Below, one piece after another: positions 5,219 through 5,266 of a DNA stretch of 5,266 nucleotides. Made by a program: the position numbers and the translations under genes. Under the pieces are notes generated by a model. The model saw only the letters and a program-made list of their open reading frames with translations. It ran no database searches and was not told where the DNA came from. The DNA lies in NCBI GenBank assembly GCA_009177225.1, contig WFLZ01000063.1, positions 18,204 through 23,469 of the forward strand. Direction: 5' to 3'. How positions within the stretch are numbered: the stretch's first letter is position 1; every line of letters starts with the position of its first letter. Source of the stretch: Clostridia bacterium (lineage in GTDB: Bacteria > Bacillota > Clostridia > Oscillospirales > Ruminococcaceae).

Positions 5219-5266
5219 TAAATTTAGTAATCAGAGATAATTAATATTTTATACAACACTCTTTGC
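5219..5266. other. AT-rich tail with no recognisable feature
   Basis: These last 48 bases are AT-rich, with redundant stops in frame with the upstream gene (5219-5221, 5225-5227, 5228-5230). No hairpin with a T-tract, promoter pair or start codon with a ribosome binding site can be recognised before the window ends. Confidence 0.6.

Noticed and set aside
1..5266. CRISPR arrays, tRNA or rRNA genes, insertion sequences, phage attachment sites
   Set aside because: No regularly spaced repeats, cloverleaf sequences, transposase-like frames or terminal inverted repeats were recognised on either strand.

Overview
The window looks like chromosome from a low-to-mid GC anaerobic Firmicute of class Clostridia, most likely a Ruminococcus-type Oscillospiraceae member. 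This rests on the rpsB and tsf sequences, a YlmC/YmxH-family gene, strong GGAGG ribosome binding sites, sigma-A-type promoters, and a decayed half-dockerin of the kind common in fibre-degrading ruminococci. The genus is an inference; no search was possible.

Layout. (1) 1-1827, plus strand: the 3' part of a FecCD-type permease gene, followed 3 nt later by its ATPase gene. Together they are the end of an ABC importer operon for an iron-siderophore, haem or cobalamin-like metal chelate. The ATPase carries an extra C-terminal domain of about 120 residues. (2) 1821-2039: a hairpin terminator that also encodes the ends of two convergent reading frames. The minus-strand frame is a start-less remnant ending in one calcium-binding dockerin repeat. 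(3) 2065-2341: a compact unit with its own promoter, a 45-codon gene and a terminator. The gene is too short for routine gene callers. Its product looks like a stand-alone sortase sorting signal: an APLTG motif, one membrane helix and a KKKK tail. (4) 2342-2626: a YlmC/YmxH-family PRC-barrel gene whose Shine-Dalgarno is the 3' arm of the preceding terminator. (5) 2626-4564: a strong promoter with upstream A-tracts, a structured leader of about 110 nt, rpsB (ribosomal protein S2), an intercistronic terminator/attenuator, tsf (elongation factor Ts) and a second terminator. (6) 4580-5218: a two-helix membrane protein of unknown function with an acidic external domain.

How they work together. rpsB and tsf form the translation operon, and the leader is a candidate for autogenous control by S2. 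The pyrH and frr genes that often follow tsf in Firmicutes are not next. Three hairpin-plus-U-tract elements sit directly in front of downstream genes with no convincing promoter in between (2295-2341, 3553-3580, 4537-4564), so partial read-through may set expression down the line. The items most worth a second look are the 45-residue sorting-signal mini-protein, the terminator/Shine-Dalgarno overlap before the ylmC-like gene, the rpsB leader, and the half-dockerin.
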